NCBI RefSeq assembly: GCF_947495285.1
Contig: NZ_CANLXZ010000002.1
Span: 1-64,000, forward strand
DNA: 64,000 bases
DNA from: an uncultured Nonlabens sp.
GTDB lineage: Bacteria; Bacteroidota; Bacteroidia; Flavobacteriales; Flavobacteriaceae
Direction of reading: 5' to 3'
The stretch's first letter is position 1. Each line of letters opens with the position of its first letter. The notes under the pieces were generated by a model. That model saw nothing but the letters and a program-made list of their open reading frames with translations, did not search any database and was not told where the DNA came from. Below, in pieces: positions 8,169 to 16,595 of the stretch. The position numbers were made by a program, and so were the translations under genes.

Positions 8169-8981
8169 ATGAAAGTAGCTATTCAAGGTATTCAGGGTTC
8201 TTATCACCATCAGGTGGCTGTTGAACTGTGTGGTGATGTGACTTTGTTAGAATGTGATTCATTTGATCAACTAGTAATAGCTGTTTCAAATGGTCAGGTG
8301 GATAAAGGGATTATGGCTATAGGTAATTCTATCGCTGGTAGCATATTGCCTAATTATACCTTGATTAGAGAGCAAAAGCTACACATTACAGGTGAGTATT
8401 ATCTAAACATAGAGCACCAGTTAATGGCGCTGCCCGGTCAGGATATTACAGATATAATAGAGGTGCAATCTCATCCTATGGCGTTGTTGCAATGCAAGCC
8501 GTATTTTAGAAATCATCAACATATTAGGCTAGTAGAAACAGACGACACTGCAGCAGCAGCTTATAGAATTGGGCAAAGTAATAAACGTGGTGTTGCAGCT
8601 ATAGCGTCTGCACATGCGGCGCAACTGTATGGCTTAGAAATTATATCAGGAAATATTCAAGAGGTAAAAGAAAATGCCACCAGATTTGTGATTGTGGAGA
8701 GGTCAAATGACCTTGTAAAAGAAGTGAATAAAGCGACTATTAATTTTACGGTAGGACACCAGCCAGGTAGCCTGGGAGAGATATTAACCACCTTAGGTAA
8801 ACTAGATATTAATGTTTCAAAAATCCAATCCATACCTATTGTAGAAAAGCCGTTCTTGTTTTCATTTGTCGCAGATCTTGAATTTAAAACAACGGCCCAG
8901 TTTAAAGAGGCAAAATTACAGCTAGGTGTCCTAGTGGAGTCACTAGTCATTTTAGGAACATATAAATCACACTCGTTATGA
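8169..8981 (+). CDS. pheA: Prephenate dehydratase
   Basis: The 270-residue enzyme converts prephenate to phenylpyruvate, the committed step to phenylalanine. The catalytic PDT domain covers about residues 1-175 and includes VAIQGIQGSYHHQVA at the start and the conserved NATRFVIV motif near 170. A C-terminal ACT domain (about 185-268) carries GSLGEILTTL and the ISKIQSIP-type effector site for Phe feedback. There is no fused chorismate mutase; that activity is on the last gene of the operon. It is the first gene after the attenuator and overlaps the aminotransferase by 4 bases. Confidence 0.95.
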   Translation: MKVAIQGIQGSYHHQVAVELCGDVTLLECDSFDQLVIAVSNGQVDKGIMAIGNSIAGSILPNYTLIREQKLHITGEYYLNIEHQLMALPGQDITDIIEVQSHPMALLQCKPYFRNHQHIRLVETDDTAAAAYRIGQSNKRGVAAIASAHAAQLYGLEIISGNIQEVKENATRFVIVERSNDLVKEVNKATINFTVGHQPGSLGEILTTLGKLDINVSKIQSIPIVEKPFLFSFVADLEFKTTAQFKEAKLQLGVLVESLVILGTYKSHSL

Positions 8982-10141
8982 TACAACCAGCAAAGAGACT
9001 GGATAGCGTCCAAGAATATTATTTTGCGACAAAGTTGCGCGAGGTAAGAGGTTTAATAAATAAGGGTAAACCTATTATTAATGCCGGTATAGGTAGTCCA
9101 GATTTATTACCGCCGCCTAATGTGGTACCAGCTCTTATAGAAGCCGTACAAGATAACAAAGCACATGGGTATCAAAGCTATTTAGGATTACCAGAATTGA
9201 GAAACGCGATGGCTGGCTTTTATAAAAAACAGTATCAGGTAACGGTAAATGCAGAGACAGAGGTAATTCCTTTAATGGGAAGTAAAGAAGGTATTTTGCA
9301 TATTTCTATGGCTTTTTTAAATCCAGGAGATGAGGTCTTAATTCCAGATCCTGGTTATCCTACTTATGCGAGTGCGACTAGATTATGTGAGGCGAGTACT
9401 GTAACTTATAATTTAACAGCATCTCAAAACTGGATGCCAGATTTTGAAGCATTAGAAAAACTCGATCTTTCTAGAGTAAAGATCATGTGGACTAACTATC
9501 CTCATATGCCTACAGGTGTTGCTGGGTCGTTAACTGTTTTTGAAAAATTAGTAGCATTTGCAAGAAAGCATAACATTCTAATAGTAAATGATAATCCATA
9601 CAGCTGTATAGGTTATGATAGTAAAATAAGTATTCATCAAGTCCATGGAGCCATGGATGTTGCTCTAGAATTAAATTCTATTAGTAAAACATATAACATG
9701 CCTGGCTGGAGAGTAGGAATGCTTACTGGTGCTGGTGGATTACTTAAAGAGGTTCTTAAAGTAAAGACTAACATGGACAGCGGTATGTTTTATGGTGTGC
9801 AAAAAGGAGCAATTGCTGCATTACAAACCCATAATGACTGGTTAAATACTCAAAATGAAATCTATAAAAGACGCAGAGCTGCAACTGTAAGGCTTGCAAA
9901 AAGTCTAAATCTACAGTCGCAGGAGCAAAATGGAGGTTTGTTTTTATGGTGTAAACTACCAGATGGACAGTCAGATGATAAAGCATTTGTAGATCATTTA
10001 TTACACAATAATGATATCTTCATTACTCCAGGAAGCATTTTTGGTAAAAATGGAATAGGTTATGTGCGTTTTTCTCTTTGTGTAGAAGAAAAACTAGTAG
10101 AAGAAATGATTTTAAGAGTGGCTAATAAAATAGAGGTATGA
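8978..10141 (+). CDS. Class I/II (aromatic) aminotransferase
   Basis: The 387-residue PLP enzyme of the aspartate-aminotransferase fold probably transaminates phenylpyruvate and 4-hydroxyphenylpyruvate. The Schiff-base lysine is K237 in NSISKTYNMPGWRVG. Other family marks are IGSPDLLPPP near the start, YQSYLGLPELR, IPDPGYPTYAS, the NYPHMPTG segment (NPxNPTG equivalent) and VRFSLC at the end. It sits between pheA and tyrA with 4-base overlaps on both sides, which fixes its role by context: last step of Phe/Tyr synthesis. Aspartate or branched-chain keto acids as additional substrates cannot be excluded. Confidence 0.9.
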   Translation: MIQPAKRLDSVQEYYFATKLREVRGLINKGKPIINAGIGSPDLLPPPNVVPALIEAVQDNKAHGYQSYLGLPELRNAMAGFYKKQYQVTVNAETEVIPLMGSKEGILHISMAFLNPGDEVLIPDPGYPTYASATRLCEASTVTYNLTASQNWMPDFEALEKLDLSRVKIMWTNYPHMPTGVAGSLTVFEKLVAFARKHNILIVNDNPYSCIGYDSKISIHQVHGAMDVALELNSISKTYNMPGWRVGMLTGAGGLLKEVLKVKTNMDSGMFYGVQKGAIAALQTHNDWLNTQNEIYKRRRAATVRLAKSLNLQSQEQNGGLFLWCKLPDGQSDDKAFVDHLLHNNDIFITPGSIFGKNGIGYVRFSLCVEEKLVEEMILRVANKIEV

Positions 10142-10998
10142 AAAATATATTTCTAATTGGGACAGGTTTAATAGGTGGTTCTATTTTAAAAGATTTGCGC
10201 AACCACTATCCAGAATCGGTATTTTATGGCATTGATAAAAATCAGGAACATGCCTTAAAAGCAAAAAGCAATACTATTATAGATCATGTTGCGCAGCTAG
10301 AAGATGTTAAAAACGCACAACTAGTTATCGTTTCAATACCAGTAGATGCGACACTAGAAATATTACCTCAGGTACTCGATTTAGTTAATGAAGACGCACT
10401 AGTTATAGATGTAGGGTCTACTAAGGAGGCTATTTGTAAATCGGTAAAAGGCCATAAGAATAGAAGGCAGTTTCTACCAGCACATCCTATAGCTGGTACA
10501 GAATTTTCTGGGCCAGATGCAGCTATACATGATCTGTTTAAGAACAAAACAATGATCGTTTGCGAGGTAGAAAAAACTGCTTTTAAATTACAGGAGAGTG
10601 CAATAGCTCTTTTTGAAAAATTAAAGATGCGCGTGCGCTACATGACGCCCGCTGCTCATGATAAACATATTGCCTACGTTTCTCATTTATCACATATTTC
10701 TAGCTTTATGTTAGGGAAAACGGTCATAGAAGAAGAGGAGAATGAGCGCGATATTTTTGATCTCGCTGGTAGCGGTTTTGAGAGTACGGTACGACTAGCA
10801 AAAAGTTCTCCAGCTATGTGGACACCCATTTTTGCACAAAATAAGGAACACGTTCTAGCTAGTCTAGATGGATATATTGAGAATTTATCTCGCTTTCGCG
10901 AAAGCGTAAAAAACAACGATCATAACGCCATATTTAACGATATGGAACAAACAAATAGAATAAAAACGATATTGAAAGGAATAGAAAATGGAAAATAA
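10138..10998 (+). CDS. tyrA: Prephenate dehydrogenase
   Basis: The 286-residue enzyme oxidatively decarboxylates prephenate to 4-hydroxyphenylpyruvate with NAD(P). The Rossmann motif is IGTGLIGGS (residues 7-15). The catalytic region includes PAHPIAGTEFSGP and YVSHLSHISSFML with the conserved His, followed by FDLAGSGFESTVRLA. Residues 252-256 are RFRES, encoded by a copy of the dispersed palindrome at 10891-10906. It overlaps the aminotransferase by 4 bases and the next gene by 11 bases, consistent with a single transcript. Confidence 0.95.
   Translation: MKNIFLIGTGLIGGSILKDLRNHYPESVFYGIDKNQEHALKAKSNTIIDHVAQLEDVKNAQLVIVSIPVDATLEILPQVLDLVNEDALVIDVGSTKEAICKSVKGHKNRRQFLPAHPIAGTEFSGPDAAIHDLFKNKTMIVCEVEKTAFKLQESAIALFEKLKMRVRYMTPAAHDKHIAYVSHLSHISSFMLGKTVIEEEENERDIFDLAGSGFESTVRLAKSSPAMWTPIFAQNKEHVLASLDGYIENLSRFRESVKNNDHNAIFNDMEQTNRIKTILKGIENGK
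10891..10906. repeat. Dispersed palindrome copy 3 (inside tyrA)
   Basis: CGCTTTCGCGAAAGCG in frame within tyrA, read as R-F-R-E-S near the C terminus. Confidence 0.95.
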
Positions 10999-12070
10999 AA
11001 AAGAATTCAGGACTTGGTTAGACGCTCACAAATTAGAGCATCCCATAGTAATCGCGGGCCCATGTAGCGCAGAGACAGAAGAACAAGTACTTAAAATTGC
11101 ACACCAGTTAAAAGATACTGATGTGACTTACTTGCGTGCCGGTATATGGAAACCTAGAACGCGTCCAGGTAACTTTGAAGGTGTAGGAGCGATAGGGCTT
11201 AAGTGGTTGCAAAAAGCCAAGGCAGAAACAGGACTCTTAACCGCTACTGAGGTAGCAAACCGCGCTCACGTAGAACTAGCACTAGAACATGATATCGATT
11301 TATTATGGATAGGAGCACGATCTACGGTAAGTCCTTTTATAGTTCAAGAAATAGCAGACGCTCTAGAAGGGACAGATAAGGTCGTGCTGGTTAAAAACCC
11401 AGTAAATCCAGATCTAGCCTTATGGATAGGCGCGGTAGAGCGACTTCATACTGCAAATATTAAAAACCTAGGTGTCATCCATAGAGGTTTCTCTACTTAT
11501 GATAAATCAAAGTACCGTAATAATCCAGAATGGCAAATAGCTGTTGACTTCCAGACTCGTTACCCAGACATACCTTTAATTTGTGATCCATCTCACATCA
11601 CGGGAAAAAGAGACATGATATTAGAAGTATCTCAAACAGCACTAGACTTAAACTTTGATGGTTTAATGATAGAGACGCACTTTGATCCAGATAACGCATG
11701 GAGTGATGCAGCACAGCAGGTGACACCAGATTCTCTTATTCAAATTTTTAAAGATTTACGTATAAGAAAAGAGCAAGATGACGAGGTAGGTTACCAGTCT
11801 AAGTTAAGTGTTCTTAGAGCTCAAATGGATATTATAGATAACTCTATTATTGAGACATTAGGTAAAAGAATGAAAACTGCCGATGCTATAGGAGAGCTCA
11901 AAAAAGAACGTAACGTTGCTGTTTTACAATCTAAAAGATGGAATGAGATTTTAGGTAAAATGATTCTCGCTGGAGAAGAGCAAGGATTAAGTGAAGAGTT
12001 TATACTACGTGTTTTTAAAGCAGTGCATCAAGAATCTATTGTGCATCAAGAAAAAGTGATTAATAATTAA
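10988..12070 (+). CDS. Bifunctional DAHP synthase / chorismate mutase
   Basis: The 360-residue protein joins two enzymes. Residues about 1-265 are a DAHP synthase of the KDPG-aldolase-like class: VIAGPCSAET, YLRAGIWKPRTRPGNFEG, LLWIGARSTVSPF, VLVKNPVNPD and ICDPSHITGKRD are its active-site motifs. Residues about 275-355 are an AroQ-type chorismate mutase with LRAQMDIIDNSIIETLGKRM. DAHP synthase condenses phosphoenolpyruvate and erythrose-4-phosphate; the mutase forms prephenate. This fusion is common in Bacteroidota, and the mutase often serves as a regulatory domain. It ends the attenuated operon, so entry into the pathway and both branches respond to one leader. Confidence 0.94.
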   Translation: MENKKEFRTWLDAHKLEHPIVIAGPCSAETEEQVLKIAHQLKDTDVTYLRAGIWKPRTRPGNFEGVGAIGLKWLQKAKAETGLLTATEVANRAHVELALEHDIDLLWIGARSTVSPFIVQEIADALEGTDKVVLVKNPVNPDLALWIGAVERLHTANIKNLGVIHRGFSTYDKSKYRNNPEWQIAVDFQTRYPDIPLICDPSHITGKRDMILEVSQTALDLNFDGLMIETHFDPDNAWSDAAQQVTPDSLIQIFKDLRIRKEQDDEVGYQSKLSVLRAQMDIIDNSIIETLGKRMKTADAIGELKKERNVAVLQSKRWNEILGKMILAGEEQGLSEEFILRVFKAVHQESIVHQEKVINN

Positions 12071-12084
12071 ATTACCCTATTCAT

Positions 12085-12111
12085 AAGGGCAGATTATTTT
12101 CTGCCCTTTTT
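12085..12111 (+). terminator. Intrinsic terminator of the aromatic operon
   Basis: AAGGGCAGA (12085-12093) pairs with TCTGCCCTT (12100-12108) and is followed by Ts. It lies 15 bases past the stop of the DAHP synthase gene. Confidence 0.9.
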
Positions 12112-12146
12112 GATTTTCAGAAAAATCTCTTTAGCTTTAAAAAGCG

Positions 12147-12154
12147 TAATTTTG
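12147..12154 (+). promoter_or_regulatory. -7 element for rsgA unit (TAATTTTG)
   Basis: TAATTTTG matches the Bacteroidota TAnnTTTG -7 box and lies 27 bases before the rsgA ATG, just after the aromatic operon terminator. I see no clear -33 element. Confidence 0.55.
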
Positions 12155-12181
12155 TGTTATGCATAAAATACAATTTAATTA

Positions 12182-13189
12182 ATGACTGGAATTGTTTATA
12201 GGTCAACAGGTAGCTGGTATGAGGTAAAAGGTGAGGATAACGCATTTTACTCTTGTAGGATTAAAGGAAAATTCCGCTTAAAAGGAATAAAAAGTACGAA
12301 CCCTGTTGCTGTAGGTGATAAAGTACAGTTTGAAATTGAGAAAAAGGGAGATGAAGAAATAGGGATTATTAACGTGATAGAAGAGAGAGATAATTATATC
12401 GTGCGCAAGTCGGTAAATCTTTCTAAGCAAACTCATATTATAGCTTCAAATGTAGATCAGCTTTTTTTATTGGTTACCTTAAATAATCCGCCCACATTTA
12501 CTTCTTTTATAGATCGTGTTCTAGTCACTGCCGAAGCTTATCACATCCCAGTAGTTATCGCTTTTAATAAAGTAGATATTTATAATGATGACCAAGGTGA
12601 AGTAATGATAGATCCAGAAACTGGAGAAGAATTACTTACTATGACAGAACTGGATGAGGTGAGATATTTAATGAGTCTTTATAAATCTATAGGTTATGAA
12701 TGTATAGCCATAAGTGCCGCTAGCGGTAAAAATATAGACCTAATAAAAGAAAAGATGAAAGATAGGACCAGCATGTTTGCAGGTCACAGTGGAGCAGGAA
12801 AAAGTACACTAGCAAATGCGGTACAACCAGGATTACAGATAAAAACAAAACAAATTTCAGAACAGCACAAACAAGGTCAGCATACCACCACATTTGCACA
12901 AATGTTTGATCTAGACTTTGGCGCACGTCTTATAGACACGCCTGGTATAAAAGGTTTTGGAGTAGTAGATATGGAAAAGGAAGAAATAGGAGATTACTTC
13001 CCAGAAATACAAGAGTTAAAACAAGACTGTAAATTCCATAATTGCATGCATATAGAAGAGCCTAAATGTGCCGTAAAAGAAGCCGTAGAAAACGGCGAGA
13101 TGGTATTGAGTCGCTATGAGAGCTATGTGCAAATAGTAAATGGGGACGAAGAAAATTACCGTCAGGATAAACACCAGGCGCAACCATGA
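12182..13189 (+). CDS. rsgA: Ribosome small-subunit-dependent GTPase A
   Basis: The 335-residue circularly permuted GTPase helps late maturation of the 30S subunit. An N-terminal OB-fold (to about 95) binds the ribosome. The G motifs come in permuted order: G4 AFNKVD near 127, G5 SAASG, then G1 GHSGAGKST at 201-209, and G3 DTPGIKGFG. A C-terminal zinc domain has CKFHNCMHIEEPKC. It overlaps dtd by 4 bases. Confidence 0.96.
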   Translation: MTGIVYRSTGSWYEVKGEDNAFYSCRIKGKFRLKGIKSTNPVAVGDKVQFEIEKKGDEEIGIINVIEERDNYIVRKSVNLSKQTHIIASNVDQLFLLVTLNNPPTFTSFIDRVLVTAEAYHIPVVIAFNKVDIYNDDQGEVMIDPETGEELLTMTELDEVRYLMSLYKSIGYECIAISAASGKNIDLIKEKMKDRTSMFAGHSGAGKSTLANAVQPGLQIKTKQISEQHKQGQHTTTFAQMFDLDFGARLIDTPGIKGFGVVDMEKEEIGDYFPEIQELKQDCKFHNCMHIEEPKCAVKEAVENGEMVLSRYESYVQIVNGDEENYRQDKHQAQP

Positions 13190-13635
13190 GAGTAGTAATA
13201 CAAAGAGTTACCAGTGCAAGCGTTACCATAGAAGATAAAATTCATGGAGAAATAAGCAACGGACTACTTGTTTTATTAGGAATTACTAACGGAGATACAC
13301 AAGAAGATATAGACTGGTTAATTAATAAAATAACCGGTATGAGAATTTTCTCTGACGCAGGTGGTAAGATGAATTATAGTGTAAAAGATATGGATGGAGA
13401 TATATTATTGATATCACAATTCACCCTATTTGCAAATGTAAAAAAAGGCAATAGACCTAGTTATACAGAGGCTGCAAGACCAGATGTAGCAATACCTTTA
13501 TATGAGGCTTTTATAGATTCGCTTTCGCGAAAGCTGAACAAAAATATAGCCACAGGAAAATTCGGAGCTGATATGAAAGTGCAACTACTTAACGACGGTC
13601 CGGTAACCATTACTGTAGACAGTAAGAGCAGGTAG
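13186..13635 (+). CDS. dtd: D-aminoacyl-tRNA deacylase
   Basis: The 149-residue enzyme hydrolyses D-aminoacyl-tRNA and glycyl-tRNA-Ala mistakes. The start MRVVIQRVTSASV, the SQFTLFANVKKGNRPS active-site segment and the cross-subunit Gly-cisPro motif GPVTI near the C terminus are all intact. Residues 112-116 (SLSRK) are encoded by a copy of the dispersed palindrome. It overlaps rsgA and is followed after 32 bases by the MazG-like gene. Confidence 0.96.
   Translation: MRVVIQRVTSASVTIEDKIHGEISNGLLVLLGITNGDTQEDIDWLINKITGMRIFSDAGGKMNYSVKDMDGDILLISQFTLFANVKKGNRPSYTEAARPDVAIPLYEAFIDSLSRKLNKNIATGKFGADMKVQLLNDGPVTITVDSKSR
13521..13534. repeat. Dispersed palindrome copy 4 (inside dtd)
   Basis: GCTTTCGCGAAAGC core only; read in frame as L-S-R-K. 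The outer arms do not pair here. Confidence 0.9.
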
Positions 13636-13667
13636 TCTTAAATAAATAGTCCTCAAAAAAATATAAT

Positions 13668-13997
13668 ATGAGTATTAAGAAATCACAAGAGCAGGTTGAT
13701 CAGTGGATCAAGCAGCATGGAGTACGTTACTTTAATGAACTTACTAATATGGCACAACTTACAGAAGAAGTAGGTGAAGTGGCGCGTATTATAGCAAGAA
13801 GATATGGGGAACAAAGCGAGAAAGAAAGTGATAAGAATAAAGATCTAGGAGAAGAACTGGCAGATGTGATGTTTGTGGTTCTATGTCTTGCAAACCAGAC
13901 AGGAACAGATCTAGAGGCATCTTTTAATAAAAAATTACAGATTAAGACAGAGCGCGATCACGATAGACACCATAACAATGAAAAACTAAAATCTTAA
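13668..13997 (+). CDS. MazG-like nucleotide pyrophosphohydrolase
   Basis: The 109-residue all-helical protein belongs to the MazG/RS21-C6 superfamily that hydrolyses NTPs or dNTPs to monophosphates. The metal-binding ExxE...ExxD pattern is visible in LTEEVGEVARII and LGEELADVMFVVL. The short length fits the dimeric single-domain group. It is placed 3 bases before aroA and after dtd, so it is likely co-transcribed. A house-cleaning role is inferred; the exact substrate is unknown. Confidence 0.88.
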   Translation: MSIKKSQEQVDQWIKQHGVRYFNELTNMAQLTEEVGEVARIIARRYGEQSEKESDKNKDLGEELADVMFVVLCLANQTGTDLEASFNKKLQIKTERDHDRHHNNEKLKS

Positions 13998-14000
13998 TAC

Positions 14001-15284
14001 ATGGATTTAAGATTGCATAAAGTAGAAAAGCCTAGAGGGCATGTGGCATTAACTATTTCTGGGTCTAAAAGTGAAAGTAATCGCTGGTTGATATTGCAAG
14101 CGCTTTATAAAAATTTAGACATTGAAAATTTGTCAGACAGTGATGATAGCGATCATTTAAGTCATGTCTTAAAAAGTGAAGAAAGCATTCTTGATATAGG
14201 ACATGCAGGTACTGCGATGAGATTTGGGACAGCGTTTTTTGCTTCTCAAGAAGGTAGAGAAATTACTTTGACTGGTAGTGATCGCATGAAACAACGTCCT
14301 ATAGGTATACTAGTAGATGCACTTAACTCTTTAGGAGCAGAGGTGTCATATCTTGAAAAAGAAGGGTTTCCACCCTTAAAAATTAATGGGAAAAAGATTC
14401 AGGGTGGTAAACTGTCGGTAGACGGTAGTGTGTCCAGTCAGTTTCTTACAGCCTTACTGTTAATAGCACCCAGTTTTGAGAACGGACTTCAGCTAGAAAT
14501 TTATGGAGACCTAACCTCGCGACCTTATCTAGAAATGACAGTAGATATTTTAAAACAACTAGGTGTTAATGTTAATTTCTCATCAGGTAATAAGGTTGTG
14601 GAATTAGCAAGTAGTACCCAAAAGATTAATGAACTTATTGAGGTAAAACCCTTACATAATAATGCTATTACTAACGCGCTAGTAGAAAGCGACTGGAGTA
14701 GTGCTGGCTACTGGTACAGTTGGGTAGCGATGCAAGAAGTAGGTTATGAGATGAGTCTTTCTTTTTATCAGGAAAACTCATTGCAAGGAGATAGTGAGTT
14801 GGTCCAAATATATAAACCACTAGGTGTGGAAACTGTTTTTGTTGAAAATGGAATTCGTCTGGTAAAAATAGATCAACAGCTGCCAGATATAGTCATGTTG
14901 GACCTAACTAACGAGCCAGATCAGGCTCAAACGATATTTGGTACTTGTTTAGGGCTGGGTATAGACGCGCATTTAACAGGTTTGCACACTCTTAAAATTA
15001 AAGAGACAGATCGTATAGAGGCCATGAAAACTGTTGGGGCACGCTTTCGCCAAAGCGAGATAACAACAACTAACGACTCTATAAAATTACATTTTAAAAC
15101 CCCATCTAGTTTTAATCCAGAGGTAACCGTAGATACTTACCAAGATCATAGAATGGCAATGGCATTTGCGCCGTTGTGCATGAAAACAGAGCTGATTATT
15201 AACAAGGGGATGGTGGTAACAAAAAGTTATAAAAACTTTTATAAAGACCTTAACAAGGTAAATGTAAGAATTACAGAAATTTAA
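14001..15284 (+). CDS. aroA: 3-phosphoshikimate 1-carboxyvinyltransferase (EPSP synthase)
   Basis: The 427-residue enzyme transfers enolpyruvyl from PEP to shikimate-3-phosphate, the sixth shikimate step. Motifs are SGSKSESNRWLIL (PEP-site Lys and Arg), GHAGTAMRF, SSQFLTALLL, PDQAQTI, LKIKETDRIEAM and DQDHRMAMAF-like YQDHRMAMAF. Residues 348-352 are RFRQS, encoded by a slightly mutated copy of the dispersed palindrome (15042-15057). It is not in the attenuated Phe/Tyr operon but follows rsgA-dtd-mazG-like. Confidence 0.95.
   Translation: MDLRLHKVEKPRGHVALTISGSKSESNRWLILQALYKNLDIENLSDSDDSDHLSHVLKSEESILDIGHAGTAMRFGTAFFASQEGREITLTGSDRMKQRPIGILVDALNSLGAEVSYLEKEGFPPLKINGKKIQGGKLSVDGSVSSQFLTALLLIAPSFENGLQLEIYGDLTSRPYLEMTVDILKQLGVNVNFSSGNKVVELASSTQKINELIEVKPLHNNAITNALVESDWSSAGYWYSWVAMQEVGYEMSLSFYQENSLQGDSELVQIYKPLGVETVFVENGIRLVKIDQQLPDIVMLDLTNEPDQAQTIFGTCLGLGIDAHLTGLHTLKIKETDRIEAMKTVGARFRQSEITTTNDSIKLHFKTPSSFNPEVTVDTYQDHRMAMAFAPLCMKTELIINKGMVVTKSYKNFYKDLNKVNVRITEI
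15042..15057. repeat. Dispersed palindrome copy 5, imperfect (inside aroA)
   Basis: CGCTTTCGCCAAAGCG has one central change from the consensus (G to C) and is read as R-F-R-Q-S. Confidence 0.85.
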
Positions 15285-15296
15285 GCGCTTATTTAC

Positions 15297-15328
15297 TTGA
15301 CAAGGCCTATACGCAAATCGTATATTTG
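15297..15328 (+). promoter_or_regulatory. queA promoter
   Basis: TTG at 15297-15299 is separated by 21 bases from TATATTTG (15321-15328), a good match to the Bacteroidota TTG/TAnnTTTG promoter. The queA ATG follows 23 bases later. Confidence 0.7.
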
Positions 15329-15351
15329 CAGCTTATAATAAAAAGGAATTA

Positions 15352-16404
15352 ATGAAGTTATCACAATTTGGTTACGATCTGCCAGAAGATCGCATAGCAC
15401 AGTATCCAGCAGAAAATAGAGATGAGTCTAAATTAATGGTCTTACACAAGAAAACTGGAGAAATTGAACACAAGATGTTTAAGGATGTGATAGACTACTT
15501 TAATGAAGATGACATTTTTGTGATGAATGACACTAAGGTTTTTCCTGCGAGATTATACGGTAATAAGGAAAAGACTGGTGCTAGAATCGAGGTTTTCTTG
15601 CTTAGAGAGCTTAATCCTGAAACAAAATTGTGGGACGTTTTAGTAGATCCTGCAAGAAAAATACGAATAGGTAATAAATTATATTTCGGTGATGACGAGA
15701 GTCTAGTCGCTGAGGTTATCGATAACACGACATCTAGAGGTCGTACTTTGCGTTTTCTTTACGATGGCAGTTATGAGGAGTTTAGACAGGCTCTAAAAGA
15801 TCTAGGAGAAACGCCGCTTCCTAAAGAATTAAATAGAGAAGTAGAGCCAGAAGATGAAGAACGTTTCCAAACTATATTTGCAAAGAAAGAAGGCGCTGTA
15901 GCCGCACCTGTTGCAGGTTTGCACTTTTCTAAACATTTATTGAAACGTCTAGAAATTAAAGGTGTAAAAATGACTACGGTTACTATGCATATAGGTTTAG
16001 GTACATTTGCCCCTGTAGAAGTAGAAGATCTATCTAAACATAAAATGGACAGTGAGCAGGCTTTCATCGCAGAAGAAACTTGTGCTGTAGTGAATGAAGC
16101 GCTGGAGCATAAAAGAAATGTTTGTGCTGTAGGTACTACCACTATGCGTACTTTAGAAAGCGCGGTAAGTAGTAACGGTCGTCTAAATACATTTGATGAG
16201 TGGACTAATAAATTTATTTTTCCTCCTTATGATTTTTCTATTGCAAATAGCATGATTACTAACTTTCATCCAGCAAAATCTACTTTGATGATGCAGGCGG
16301 CAGCGTTTGCAGGTTATGACTTACTTAAGAAAGCTTATGAAATTGCTCTTAAAGAAGATTATAAATTTAGTACCTATGGTGATGCGATGCTTATCATAGA
16401 TTAA
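15352..16404 (+). CDS. queA: tRNA preQ1(34) S-adenosylmethionine ribosyltransferase-isomerase
   Basis: The 350-residue enzyme moves the ribosyl part of SAM onto preQ1 at tRNA position 34 to give epoxyqueuosine. The typical start ([19 protein letters not shown]), [35 protein letters not shown] and the C-terminal [13 protein letters not shown] motif are present. Length is standard. It has its own promoter and terminator, so it is a single-gene unit. Confidence 0.97.
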   Translation: MKLSQFGYDLPEDRIAQYPAENRDESKLMVLHKKTGEIEHKMFKDVIDYFNEDDIFVMNDTKVFPARLYGNKEKTGARIEVFLLRELNPETKLWDVLVDPARKIRIGNKLYFGDDESLVAEVIDNTTSRGRTLRFLYDGSYEEFRQALKDLGETPLPKELNREVEPEDEERFQTIFAKKEGAVAAPVAGLHFSKHLLKRLEIKGVKMTTVTMHIGLGTFAPVEVEDLSKHKMDSEQAFIAEETCAVVNEALEHKRNVCAVGTTTMRTLESAVSSNGRLNTFDEWTNKFIFPPYDFSIANSMITNFHPAKSTLMMQAAAFAGYDLLKKAYEIALKEDYKFSTYGDAMLIID

Positions 16405-16430
16405 TCAAAACTAAAGACAGACAGTATTTA

Positions 16431-16464
16431 AAATGCCACAAGTTTTACTTGTGGCATTTTTTTT
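16431..16464 (+). terminator. Intrinsic terminator of queA
   Basis: AAATGCCACAAG pairs with CTTGTGGCATTT around a 5-base loop and is followed by a run of Ts. Confidence 0.92.
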
Positions 16465-16595
16465 GATTTTCATTTATAGAAGGAATCAATTTAGGTTATC
16501 AAAGGTTTATGTTTATGTAAACAATTTAACCTTAGAAATTATGTGAGTTAATTACATTGATTTATCTTGCCATTATTCCCCTAAAATATTTTATA